Of a stretch of DNA of 46,859 bases, positions 8,097-16,029 are shown one piece after another. The stretch is from an uncultured Bacilli bacterium. GTDB lineage: Bacteria > Bacillota_I > Bacilli_A > RF39 > UBA660. The position numbers were made by a program, and so were the translations under genes. Each line of letters begins with the position of its first letter. The stretch's first letter is position 1. Below the pieces are notes generated by a model. The model was not told the origin of the DNA and did no database searches. It saw nothing but the letters and a program-made list of their open reading frames with translations. The DNA is taken from NCBI GenBank assembly GCA_934122215.1, contig CAKOWF010000004.1:1-46859 (forward strand). Reading direction: 5' to 3'.

Positions 8097-8411
8097 CTAT
8101 ATTTTTATTATTTTAAAAGCATCCAACTCACTACTAGTAAATGTTATATCTAGATCATCTACCTTTCTTTTTCCACATAGTAATAATTTACCATTATTTT
8201 TTTTACATAATTTACATATATAGTTAAATATATTTATACCTATATTATCTATATAATCTAGTTTTTCTATATTAATAACTACATTATTTAAACCATTATT
8301 AGAAATTAAACTAGTTACTTTTTCTAAATTACCAACAGTACTTTTTGATAAAATACCTGTTAGTCTTACAAATAATATTCCTTTCCTTATTTCTAAATCA
8401 CTTTCTAACAT
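8097..8411 (-). CDS. SpoIIAA-like anti-sigma factor antagonist (STAS domain)
   Basis: 104 aa from the ATG at 8411 (GGAG 9 bases upstream); an ATG at 8426 is possible. The single STAS domain has a beta start (FVRLTGILSKSTVGNLE), the central VINIEKLDYIDNIGINIF and a C-terminal KLLLCGK strand. In SpoIIAA the loop reads DSSG and its second serine is phosphorylated by SpoIIAB; here it is D55-N56-I57-G58, with no Ser or Thr. With no kinase gene adjacent, partner switching as in Bacillus seems impossible or changed. It lies just upstream of the sigF-like gene under a good sigma-A promoter. Confidence 0.75.
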   Translation of the reverse strand: MLESDLEIRKGILFVRLTGILSKSTVGNLEKVTSLISNNGLNNVVINIEKLDYIDNIGINIFNYICKLCKKNNGKLLLCGKRKVDDLDITFTSSELDAFKIIKI

Positions 8412-8497
8412 ATCATCACTCTCCATTAATACTCTAACACAACTAATACATCACTTCTACACATTCGACAAAAGAAGAATATCTTTTTGATACTCTT

Positions 8498-8526
8498 ATT
8501 ATATTATACATACAAACGTTCGTCAA
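8498..8526 (-). promoter_or_regulatory. Sigma-A promoter of the spoIIAA-sigF-like operon, with LexA-like box
   Basis: TTGACG (8526-8521), a 17-base spacer and TATAAT (8503-8498) form a near-consensus promoter about 85 bases upstream of the STAS start. CGAACGTTTGTATG (8522-8509), a partial match to the Bacillus LexA box, lies in the spacer. A weaker sigma-H-like pair (AAGATAT...GAAT, about 8487-8462) lies downstream. Confidence 0.55.
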
Positions 8527-8528
8527 TA

Positions 8529-9233
8529 CTAATTATTTTTATTTTTAATAAATTCTCTTAATAATTTTGTTAAAGCTCTTTTTTCTATACGAGATACATA
8601 ACTTCTTGATATTCCTAGACATTCTGCTATTTCTTTTTGGGTTACTTCTTTATCAGTTAGTAACCCATATCTTCTTTCTATGATATCTTTTTCTCTTTCA
8701 TTTAATACACTATAATATTTTTTTAGATTTTTTAAATTATTTTGATTATGTAAATCCATTTCGAAATCTGGCTTTGGTGTCTTGATTACATCTATAAATG
8801 TTATTTCATTACCATCTTTATCAAATCCTATTGGTTCATTTAAACTAACATTTTTACTATGTTTCTTTGAATTTCTGAAATACATCAAAATTTCATTTTC
8901 TGCGCATCTTGCAGCATAGGTTGTTAGTCTAGTTCCATGCGTATTTGAAAAACTATCTATTCCCTTTATTAATCCTATAACACCAATACTTATTAAATCA
9001 TCGGCATCTTCTTTTGAATGTTCATATTTTTTTACAATATGAGCAACTAACCTTAAATTATGTTCAATTAATTTATTTCTTGCTTCTGTATCTCCTAGTT
9101 TAGCCTTCTTTAAGCATTCTTCCTCTTCTTCTTTTGATAATGGATCTGGAAATACTTGATTAGAATAAGCTGCTGTAAAAATATATAAATCCTTAAATAA
9201 ATATTTAATAATTTTTTGTAAAATAAAAATCAC
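8529..9233 (-). CDS. sigK: RNA polymerase sigma-K factor, pro-form
   Basis: 234 aa, full length and uninterrupted. The N-terminal pro-sequence has exactly the Bacillus SigK length up to FPDPLS (33 residues), which supports the GTG start at 9233 despite a close TAGGAG. Region 2 is EHNLRLVAHIVKKYEHSKED then DLISIGVIGLIKGIDSF. The segment VSLNEPIGFDKDGNEI and the region 4 end ISRSYVSRIEKRALTK are SigK-type rather than SigE-type. Sigma-K drives late mother-cell genes for coat and cortex after its pro-sequence is cleaved by a membrane protease. It is co-oriented with, and 45 bp downstream of, the EIIB-like gene. No skin-type element splits it. Confidence 0.92.
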   Translation of the reverse strand: MIFILQKIIKYLFKDLYIFTAAYSNQVFPDPLSKEEEEECLKKAKLGDTEARNKLIEHNLRLVAHIVKKYEHSKEDADDLISIGVIGLIKGIDSFSNTHGTRLTTYAARCAENEILMYFRNSKKHSKNVSLNEPIGFDKDGNEITFIDVIKTPKPDFEMDLHNQNNLKNLKKYYSVLNEREKDIIERRYGLLTDKEVTQKEIAECLGISRSYVSRIEKRALTKLLREFIKNKNN

Positions 9234-9278
9234 ACTCCTAATTAAGAATATGTGATTTATTATTCATTATATTTTGTC

Positions 9279-9602
9279 CTATTTTCTTTTCATTAAATCA
9301 TTTATTTGTCTTTCAAGTTCAATAGCATTATCACCAATTATTATTTTTAATTGATTTTCTATTTCTACTATACCTTGAGCTCCCATTTTTTGGATTGCTT
9401 CTTTATTTACTAATGTTACATCCTTTAATGTTACAACAAATCTAGATTTATTAAATTCATAATTTTCGATATTTTCTTTTCCACCTAAACTACTTACTAA
9501 TTTGTTTATTTCTATTTTAAAATCTTTACTTTTTGATTTAGTAATAGCTAGTGCGATAATAATTAATATTACTAAAATAATTATATATTGTATCCATTCC
9601 AT
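9279..9602 (-). CDS. Membrane-anchored degenerate PTS EIIB-like protein
   Basis: 107 aa. One N-terminal membrane segment (residues 3-21) precedes a domain resembling glucose-type PTS EIIB: LVSSLGGKENIENYEF, RFVVTLKDVTLVNKEAI, then GAQGIVEIENQLKIIIGD. In real EIIB the segment after the first helix reads CITRLR, with the phosphorylated cysteine; here it reads NKSRFV, so the phosphorylation site is absent and the protein has no cysteine. It cannot be a normal sugar phosphocarrier; a structural or regulatory role is my inference. Ribosome binding site AGGTGATATT. It lies immediately upstream of sigK. Confidence 0.6.
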   Translation of the reverse strand: MEWIQYIIILVILIIIALAITKSKSKDFKIEINKLVSSLGGKENIENYEFNKSRFVVTLKDVTLVNKEAIQKMGAQGIVEIENQLKIIIGDNAIELERQINDLMKRK

Positions 9603-9707
9603 AATATCACCTATTTAATTATATCTTATTTTTTAATTTATTCATAGTATTTTTTTAATATTAGTATTTTTTATCATAATATACTTATATTAATAATGGT
9701 GATATCT

Positions 9708-10802
9708 ATGAAAAATTTTAATAAATTTATTATTATTTTACTTATTATTTTAGCTATTACCAGTATTTATTCTATTTATAGTGCTTCTATTATATTAGGA
9801 AGTAATTATTCTGACTTATGGATTAAACAAATTATTTGGTATATTATAGGATTTATTATTATCATAATTGTCTATAAAATTAAAAATGAATTTATATTTA
9901 AACATATATGGAAATTATATATATTTGGTAATTTATTATTACTAATGTTACTATTTTGTGGAAAAGTTATTAATGGCGCTAAATGTTGGTTTGAAATACC
10001 TTATATTGGTACATTTCAACCTAGTGAATTTATGAAAATAATTTTAATTTTAACCCTTTCTAAATATTGTAATGATTTTTTTAGAAATAATAAGAAAATA
10101 TCTCTTAAGGATGAGTTTATATTTCTTATCAAAGTTTTTTTAATTGTATTATTACCTAGCATTTTAACATTTTTAGAACCGGATACTGGATCAGTTATAA
10201 TTTATTTAATTATAACTCTTTCTATATTATTTATTAGTGGTGTTAGATATAGATGGTTTATTTTATTATTCACTATACTTGTACTAATTGTTTCTTCTAT
10301 ATTATATTTATATTTTTTTAAAAAAGATCACTTTATTTCTATATTGGGTAATGATTTTTTTCTTAGAGTAGAAAGAATAATAGATTGGTCAAACAAAGAT
10401 GGATTTCAATTAGAAAAAGGTATAACTGCTATTGGTTCTGCTGGTATATTTGGTCATGGATTATTTAATACACCTATCTATTTTCCAGAAGCTGAAACTG
10501 ATTTTATATTTGCTGTATATAGTAGTAATCTAGGATTTATCGGATCTATATTTTTATTTACTTTTATTTTTTTATTTGATTTTCTACTTATAAATATTGC
10601 TTTAAAAAGTAACAAACTTAATAAATTAATGATTGCTGGAATAGTTGGTATGTTAATATATCAACAATTTCAAAACATAGGTATGACATATGGGTTAATA
10701 CCAATTACAGGTATAACTTTACCATTTATTAGTTATGGTGGTTCTAGTCTATTAAGTTATATGATAATTGTTGGACTAATACTTAATATAAAAACTCATT
10801 AA
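9708..10802 (+). CDS. rodA: Rod-shape / cell-division SEDS family protein (RodA-like)
   Basis: 364 aa from the ATG at 9708 (GGTGATATCT upstream). It is a polytopic membrane protein with about ten hydrophobic segments and SEDS signatures: GAKCWFEIPYIGTFQPSEFM, FLEPDTGSVIIY, and LPFISYGGSSLLSYM near the C-terminus. SEDS proteins are peptidoglycan glycosyltransferases that act with a class B PBP such as the PbpA-like protein at 37387. Its length and lack of division-cluster neighbours suggest RodA rather than FtsW or SpoVE, which I cannot exclude. It is transcribed divergently from the EIIB-like gene. Confidence 0.88.
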   Translation: MKNFNKFIIILLIILAITSIYSIYSASIILGSNYSDLWIKQIIWYIIGFIIIIIVYKIKNEFIFKHIWKLYIFGNLLLLMLLFCGKVINGAKCWFEIPYIGTFQPSEFMKIILILTLSKYCNDFFRNNKKISLKDEFIFLIKVFLIVLLPSILTFLEPDTGSVIIYLIITLSILFISGVRYRWFILLFTILVLIVSSILYLYFFKKDHFISILGNDFFLRVERIIDWSNKDGFQLEKGITAIGSAGIFGHGLFNTPIYFPEAETDFIFAVYSSNLGFIGSIFLFTFIFLFDFLLINIALKSNKLNKLMIAGIVGMLIYQQFQNIGMTYGLIPITGITLPFISYGGSSLLSYMIIVGLILNIKTH

Positions 10803-10830
10803 TGAAATTACTATCATAGTAAAATTCATT
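10801..10830. terminator. Inverted repeat between convergent rodA and pseudopilin genes
   Basis: AATGAA-TTACTAT-C-ATAGTAA-TTCATT forms a near-perfect hairpin just after the rodA stop codon. It lacks a clear T-run, so the terminator call is tentative. Confidence 0.45.
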
Positions 10831-10837
10831 AACGAGT

Positions 10838-11212
10838 TTATTCACAACTATTTTCTATTCCAACTAAACACAATTCATAATCGTTATATTCATTAACTGT
10901 AGCTTTAATTTTTGTAGTTAGAGCTATCTCATTACCTGTTTTTACATCTTTAATAGGTGATGATAATTCTCCACTTTCTACTACATCATTAAGAGTTATA
11001 TAATATATATTTCCGCTTGTTTTAGAATACGTTGTTGGTTTACTTTCTAAATATTTGTTAGTAGCCGTTTTAATCAATAATAGACTTGTTTCGGACATTT
11101 CTTCCTTTTTATTGTTGACTTGATTTAATATTGATGGAATAACTGTTATTGATATTAAAAACATTATTAATATAACTGCTACCATTTCTACAAGTGTAAA
11201 TCCATTTTTCAT
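10838..11212 (-). CDS. Type IV pilin-like / ComGC-like pseudopilin
   Basis: 124 aa from the ATG at 11212 (GGTGAT 8 bases upstream). The start MKNGFTLVEMVAVILIMFL is a type III signal peptide: prepilin peptidase would cut after Gly and methylate Phe, leaving a hydrophobic helix. A short globular domain with two C-terminal cysteines follows (ELCLVGIENSCE), perhaps a disulfide. Such proteins form competence or secretion pseudopili. No comG ATPase or membrane gene is adjacent, so the assembly system must be elsewhere if it exists. Confidence 0.75.
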   Translation of the reverse strand: MKNGFTLVEMVAVILIMFLISITVIPSILNQVNNKKEEMSETSLLLIKTATNKYLESKPTTYSKTSGNIYYITLNDVVESGELSSPIKDVKTGNEIALTTKIKATVNEYNDYELCLVGIENSCE

Positions 11213-11269
11213 ATATAGTATCACCATATTAATTATAACTTATTTTAGTAAAAAAAAAAATAGTTTTTA

Positions 11270-11476
11270 CTATTTTTCTTCTTTTGTAACAACTTCTTTT
11301 CCTTTATAAGTTCCACAATTTGAACATACTCTATGTGGTCTTACTGCTTCACCACATTTTGGACATGCTACTGTAGCATTAGCGCTTATAACATAATGAG
11401 TACGACGTTTTCTTCCTCTTGTTTTACTAACTTTTCTGAATGGAACTGCAAATAATTGTAATTCTAATGTCATCAT
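11270..11476 (-). CDS. rpmF: 50S ribosomal protein L32
   Basis: 68 aa. The conserved AVPFRKVSKTRGRKRR is followed by a four-cysteine zinc ribbon (CPKCGEAVRPHRVCSNCG). The reading frame begins nine residues before the usual AVPF start (MMTLELQLF), because the only good ribosome binding site (AGAGAGGTG) precedes ATGATG at 11476. It follows yceD on the same strand, the common yceD-rpmF pair. Confidence 0.95.
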   Translation of the reverse strand: MMTLELQLFAVPFRKVSKTRGRKRRTHYVISANATVACPKCGEAVRPHRVCSNCGTYKGKEVVTKEEK

Positions 11477-11493
11477 CTATAACACCTCTCTTT

Positions 11494-11967
11494 TCATTTT
11501 AACAAATCTTTCAATTTTTCTAATTCTGGATTTGGACTTGATGTTACTTCTTCGGTAACAACTTGCCAACCATCACCTTTAAGAGAATTAGTATCTATTT
11601 CATCACTTACAACTCTCATGGGAATTTCCATTAATATATTTTCCCATATAATTGGAAAAATATCAATAGTATTTTCATTTTTTTTATCAAAAATACCTAT
11701 TTCTTCTAATAATTCTTCTACATTTCCTTCTATTTCTGTAGAAAATGAAATATCTACTGGTTTTAATGTAACACTACAAGGTAATGTCATAACTCCAGAC
11801 AAAACTGTATTTATATAATATCCTTCCACATCTTTAGTAAGATTACCATGTAATTCAACATCTTTTAATTCTATTATTTCTGTATTGCTGACATCCATAT
11901 TTAATTTTTCATTTATTTCTATAGATGTTTCTATACCACTTTTTAATTTTGTTATATCTATATTCAT
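11494..11967 (-). CDS. yceD: YceD family protein (DUF177)
   Basis: 157 aa from the ATG at 11967 (GGTGATATC upstream). DUF177 features are a beta-rich N-terminus, LPCSVTLKPVDISFSTEIEG in the middle and a conserved acidic segment before the C-terminal WENILMEIPMRVV. YceD proteins are tied to 23S rRNA accumulation and nearly always precede rpmF, as here with a 17-base gap. The tmcAL gene lies divergently, the same arrangement as ylbM-ylbN-rpmF in Bacillus. Confidence 0.88.
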   Translation of the reverse strand: MNIDITKLKSGIETSIEINEKLNMDVSNTEIIELKDVELHGNLTKDVEGYYINTVLSGVMTLPCSVTLKPVDISFSTEIEGNVEELLEEIGIFDKKNENTIDIFPIIWENILMEIPMRVVSDEIDTNSLKGDGWQVVTEEVTSSPNPELEKLKDLLK

Positions 11968-12055
11968 GATATCACCACAAAGATAGTATATCATATCTTT
12001 ATCAAATAATCTAGATTATAGTTAAAAAATGTGCTATTATTATGATGGTGGTAAG

Positions 12056-13207
12056 ATGAAAAGTGTAGGAATAATTTGTGAATATAATCCATTTCATAAT
12101 GGTCATTTAAAACATTTAAGCGAAGTTAAAGAAATGTTTCCAGGCTATACAATTATTTTAGTAATGAGTGGTAATTTTACTGAAAGAGGAGATGTAAGTA
12201 TCATTTCTAAATGGGATAAAACTGAAATTGCTTTAAAAGCTGGTATTGATTTAGTTATTGAACTTCCTTTCTTTTTTGCTAGTCAAAGTGCTGATATATT
12301 TGCTCGTGGTGCTATTCAAATATTAAATCATTTAAAAGTTGATGCTATTGTTTTTGGTAGTGAAAGTAATAACGTTAATAATTTAATTGAAATGGCTAAA
12401 ATAACTAACAGTAAAAAATATGATAAATTAGTTAAAAATTATTTAGATGATGGTTGTAATTACCCTACTGCTTTATCTAAAGCAATATATGATTTATCTG
12501 GTAAAAAAATTATTAAACCAAATGATATTTTAGGACTTTCTTATATAAAAGAAATTATTACTTTGAATAGTAATATTAAGCCTATTTCTATTAAAAGGGA
12601 CGATAACTTTAATGATTCATTCTTATATGAAGATATTACAAGTTCTACTAGCATTAGAGAACATTTAAAAAATAACCAAACTATTGATAATCAAGTTCCT
12701 GATTTTGTTAAACCTTATTTAAACAATAAATTACATTTTGTTGATGATTATTTCAATTTACTTAAATACAAAATATTAACTTCTATTAATATTTTATCTA
12801 ATTTTCAAACAGTTGATGAAGGCATTCAAAATCGTATCATGAAATTTATTATAAATTCTAATTCTTATAATGAATTTATTTTGAAAATTAAAACAAAAAG
12901 ATATACATATAATAGACTAAATCGTATGTTTATACATATATTATGTAATTTTACTAAAGAAGAGGCTAATTATTTTCATGATGTTGAATACATAAGAGTT
13001 TTAGGATTTAATTCTAATGGTAGAAACTATTTAAATAAAATAAAAAAAGATGTTAATATTCCTATTATTACAAATTATTCTTCTATTAAAAATAGAATGC
13101 TTAATTTAGAATTTAGAACTACATGTGTATATGCATCTATTTTAGAAAATGAAGAAGCTACTAAATTAATTGAAAAAGAATATAAAAATTCTCCTATAAT
13201 TTATTAA
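12056..13207 (+). CDS. tmcAL: tRNA(Met) cytidine acetate ligase
   Basis: 383 aa from the ATG at 12056 (GGTGGTAAG upstream). Nucleotidyltransferase-like N-terminus: GIICEYNPFHNGHLKHL holds the HxGH-type motif, followed by MSGNFTERGD and KAGIDLVIELP, the signatures of YlbM/TmcAL. The enzyme uses acetate and ATP to make N4-acetylcytidine at the wobble base of elongator tRNA-Met. The start matches family members beginning MKSVGIICEYNP. It is divergent from yceD and ends at a terminator shared with the GGDEF gene. Confidence 0.92.
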   Translation: MKSVGIICEYNPFHNGHLKHLSEVKEMFPGYTIILVMSGNFTERGDVSIISKWDKTEIALKAGIDLVIELPFFFASQSADIFARGAIQILNHLKVDAIVFGSESNNVNNLIEMAKITNSKKYDKLVKNYLDDGCNYPTALSKAIYDLSGKKIIKPNDILGLSYIKEIITLNSNIKPISIKRDDNFNDSFLYEDITSSTSIREHLKNNQTIDNQVPDFVKPYLNNKLHFVDDYFNLLKYKILTSINILSNFQTVDEGIQNRIMKFIINSNSYNEFILKIKTKRYTYNRLNRMFIHILCNFTKEEANYFHDVEYIRVLGFNSNGRNYLNKIKKDVNIPIITNYSSIKNRMLNLEFRTTCVYASILENEEATKLIEKEYKNSPIIY

Positions 13208-13233
13208 AAATAACCCATAAGGTTATTTTTTTA
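13206..13233. terminator. Bidirectional terminator between tmcAL and the GGDEF gene
   Basis: AAAAATAACC-CATA-GGTTATTTTTTT is a strong hairpin with T-runs in both directions. Confidence 0.85.
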
Positions 13234-14095
13234 TATGATTATTTACCTCTATACATGTATTTGTTTCACCATCATAATAACTTGTTCTATTTCTACCATT
13301 TTCTTTACTATAATACAATGCTTTATCAGCTAGTTCCACCATTTTAGAAGTATATTTATATATATTTGTTTCATCTAATTCTAGAAATTTTTTATTTGGA
13401 TCAACATTATAAATTCCAAAACTCATAGTAACATTTACTCCATCAATATTTGTATCATTTATTTTCTGTCTAATATTTTCAACTTTTTTTATAGTATTTT
13501 CCAAGGATATATTTTGAAATAATATTAATATTTCTTCTCCACCGTATCTTATTGTAATATCTCTATTTAAGTTATCTTTTCTTCTTTCTACGTCTACTGT
13601 TTTTCTTTTTGCTCTGGTATTATTTAAAATAATGCTACCTATTTTTTCTAAAACTTTATTTCCAAATTCATGACCATAAGTATCATTTATATTTTTAAAT
13701 TTGTCTATATCAGCCATAACTATTGAATAACTAATATCATTTTTATTATTCAATAATATATATTTTCTAACTGCCTTCATAGCATAATCTGCTCTATATA
13801 ATTTAGTTAAATTATCTTTTTTTAATGTTTTATTTTCTTTTTTTAAATTTTTTATTTGTTCTAACATTTGTTGATTTTCTATATAGTTTCTATAATAAAA
13901 AGTAATATCTTTTAAAATTCTTAATTTTTCTTTTTCCATGTCTATTTCTATATATTCATATGCTTTATCTGCATTTAAAATAATTCCATCTTTAACAGTT
14001 CCTTCTCTTAATATTGAAGTCATTTTTTCTAATGTTTCATTATGAGTTAAATTTAATGGCTTGTTATGTTCATCTAATATATAACATTTAGACAT
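13223..14095 (-). CDS. GGDEF domain protein, probable diguanylate cyclase
   Basis: 290 aa from the ATG at 14095 (AGGTGAAACAT upstream). A short N-terminal region and coiled coil (residues about 60-95, Lys/Glu-rich) lead into a GGDEF domain: VMADIDKFKNINDTYGHEFG, then the active-site loop as GGEEI, a permitted variant. It would make cyclic di-GMP from two GTP. The residues where the RxxD inhibitory site sits read LNRD, so feedback inhibition is probably lost, and an extra basic insert (TVDVERRKDNLNRD) precedes the active loop. No membrane segments, so cytoplasmic. Confidence 0.88.
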   Translation of the reverse strand: MSKCYILDEHNKPLNLTHNETLEKMTSILREGTVKDGIILNADKAYEYIEIDMEKEKLRILKDITFYYRNYIENQQMLEQIKNLKKENKTLKKDNLTKLYRADYAMKAVRKYILLNNKNDISYSIVMADIDKFKNINDTYGHEFGNKVLEKIGSIILNNTRAKRKTVDVERRKDNLNRDITIRYGGEEILILFQNISLENTIKKVENIRQKINDTNIDGVNVTMSFGIYNVDPNKKFLELDETNIYKYTSKMVELADKALYYSKENGRNRTSYYDGETNTCIEVNNHIKK

Positions 14096-14161
14096 ATGTT
14101 TCACCTCATCACCTACATTTTATACTTATTTTAAATTAGTGTCAATTATGACTAACTAGAA

Positions 14162-14183
14162 AAAAAGAAATAATTTTATTTCT
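14162..14183 (-). terminator. Terminator after the HerA-like gene
   Basis: On the minus strand AAGAAAT-AAAATT-ATTTCTT is followed by a T-run; it overlaps the stop codon. Confidence 0.7.
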
Positions 14184-15948
14184 TCATTACAAACCAATTT
14201 TTACTTACCTCACAACTTCCACTATTTGGAGAAGGTGATGGCATTTCAAATTTTATTAATACTGGTATTTTAAAAGCACTACCAAATGCTACACAATTAC
14301 CAGGTTGTAATATACGTAGTTTTTTTACTATATCTGATGTAATATTTGGTACCATTTCTTTTATATATTCTACATCTACTGGATGTAACATTTTAAATAT
14401 TAGAAAATTACTACATTGTGATAAAGCTGTTTCTGATAATTCTGAAGGCCTTTGTGATATTAACCCAAGTAATACTCCATATTTTCTTCCTTCTTTTGTA
14501 ATTCTTTCAAATATATTATATCCTAATATATAATTATCAGTATCGTTTTGAACATATCTATGAGCTTCTTCTAGTATTATATGAAATGGTAAACTTGCTC
14601 TTTCTTTTAATCCTTTTGCATAATCAAATAGTAATTTTGAATATATTTTTGTTATATTTTTTGCTAATCTATCATCTATATAATTAATATTAAAATTAAT
14701 TATTTGAGCTTTTCTTCCATCTTCTGCTGTTAATAATTCTTTAATATATTCTTGTTTTGTAACAAATGTATCATAGTCAAAATAAGTACTTGCTTCACTA
14801 TTCACTAATGAGTGTAATCTAACTTTTAATACATTCATTTCTTCATAAATTTTATCACTATTTAATACTCCTTCTGATATTAAAGCAAAATCGAAAGCAT
14901 CTTTTAAATCATTTAAATTATATTTAAATGTACCATCTGGTAATTTTAGTTCATAATCATCTACTAAAAAGCCACTCATAAAATTCATTATTAATTCCAT
15001 TTCTCTTATTTTACCTGTAGCATCTATCATTAAACATTGTTTTAATGGTCTAGTATATCCTGGTTGAAATATTGGTGTATCTAAATTTAACTCTTTCGTA
15101 TTGTAATATGATAATACTGAGAAAATTTGATCTCTTATTTGAGCTGGATGTCTACCACTTGATAATATATCTAGAATTGCTCTAGCAATTATATCATTTT
15201 TACTTTTGATAACTTCTTCTTCATCTGCAGCAAATACTGTTACTAATTTTAAAGCTTTTTCTATTATAGGTAATTGTGAATGTTTTTCAACACCTAAAAG
15301 TAATGCAATATCATCTATTCCAAGTAACCATAAAGGAATTTTTAATATATCTCCATCTAAGGCATTTAGATTTGTTGTATATGATTTAAAATTTATTTGT
15401 GGTATTTTTTCATGTAAAGTAGAAAATGCATTGTGATATTCACCATAAGCATCAAATATAAATAAACTTGCCTTATATGGTATAGCATTTTGTTTAGAAA
15501 ATAAATTTTGTAATATACGTGCTATACTACAGCTTTTACCACTTCCTGTTGAACCGAATATAGCAAAATGATTACTGAACATCGAGTCAATATTTACTCC
15601 GATTTTCAATCCCTTATATAATGGGCTTTCTCCTAAATATAAATCTTTTTCTTCTTTATATTCTTCAATACCTATTATAGAATTCATTTTACTATCTTGA
15701 ATTAGTTTTACTGTTGAATTAAAACTTGGTTTATTTATAATACCAAATACAAATTTGTCGTCAATAATACTACCAACTATATTAATATAAGCTTCATTAT
15801 TCCTAATATCAACAATTTCTCCAACTATATTATTATCATTTCCTTGTATTATTACATATCTGTTTATTAAATTATCTACTTTTTTTAAATCAATTTTTAA
15901 TTCTATTATTACCGTATTATCAATAATGGATGTTATATTTCCTAACAT
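14176..15948 (-). CDS. HerA-like DNA-translocating ATPase (DUF87)
   Basis: 590 aa, ribosome binding site TAGGAGGGG. A beta-barrel-like HAS domain occupies about residues 1-90, then Walker A GSTGSGKS in the DUF87 fold, Walker B FHIILEEAHRYV and an arginine-rich segment (ERITKEGRKYGVLLGLISQR). HerA family ATPases form hexamers that pump DNA, in archaea with the nuclease NurA for end resection; many bacterial copies are solitary or belong to defence systems. No nurA or SIR2-like partner is visible here. The flanking genes are housekeeping, so its partner is unknown. Confidence 0.88.
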   Translation of the reverse strand: MLGNITSIIDNTVIIELKIDLKKVDNLINRYVIIQGNDNNIVGEIVDIRNNEAYINIVGSIIDDKFVFGIINKPSFNSTVKLIQDSKMNSIIGIEEYKEEKDLYLGESPLYKGLKIGVNIDSMFSNHFAIFGSTGSGKSCSIARILQNLFSKQNAIPYKASLFIFDAYGEYHNAFSTLHEKIPQINFKSYTTNLNALDGDILKIPLWLLGIDDIALLLGVEKHSQLPIIEKALKLVTVFAADEEEVIKSKNDIIARAILDILSSGRHPAQIRDQIFSVLSYYNTKELNLDTPIFQPGYTRPLKQCLMIDATGKIREMELIMNFMSGFLVDDYELKLPDGTFKYNLNDLKDAFDFALISEGVLNSDKIYEEMNVLKVRLHSLVNSEASTYFDYDTFVTKQEYIKELLTAEDGRKAQIINFNINYIDDRLAKNITKIYSKLLFDYAKGLKERASLPFHIILEEAHRYVQNDTDNYILGYNIFERITKEGRKYGVLLGLISQRPSELSETALSQCSNFLIFKMLHPVDVEYIKEMVPNITSDIVKKLRILQPGNCVAFGSAFKIPVLIKFEMPSPSPNSGSCEVSKNWFVMKK

Positions 15949-16001
15949 TGTACCCCTCCTATTATAAATTTATTATACAATATTTATCTTTTTTTTTAAA
16001 T

Positions 16002-16029
16002 AGAAAAAAAAGATAATTTTAATTATCTT
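16002..16029 (-). terminator. Terminator of the rimP-infB operon
   Basis: Minus strand AAGATAAT-TAAA-ATTATCTT then eight T residues; the infB stop codon lies in the stem. Confidence 0.8.

Noticed and set aside
8529..9233. sigK split by a skin-like element
   Set aside because: The frame is continuous from pro-sequence through region 4, so sigK is not interrupted. The interrupted gene in this window is the amidase.
14176..15948. HerA-like ATPase as part of a defence system
   Set aside because: No SIR2, NurA, DUF4297 or other partner gene is adjacent; the neighbours are a GGDEF protein and the nusA-infB operon.
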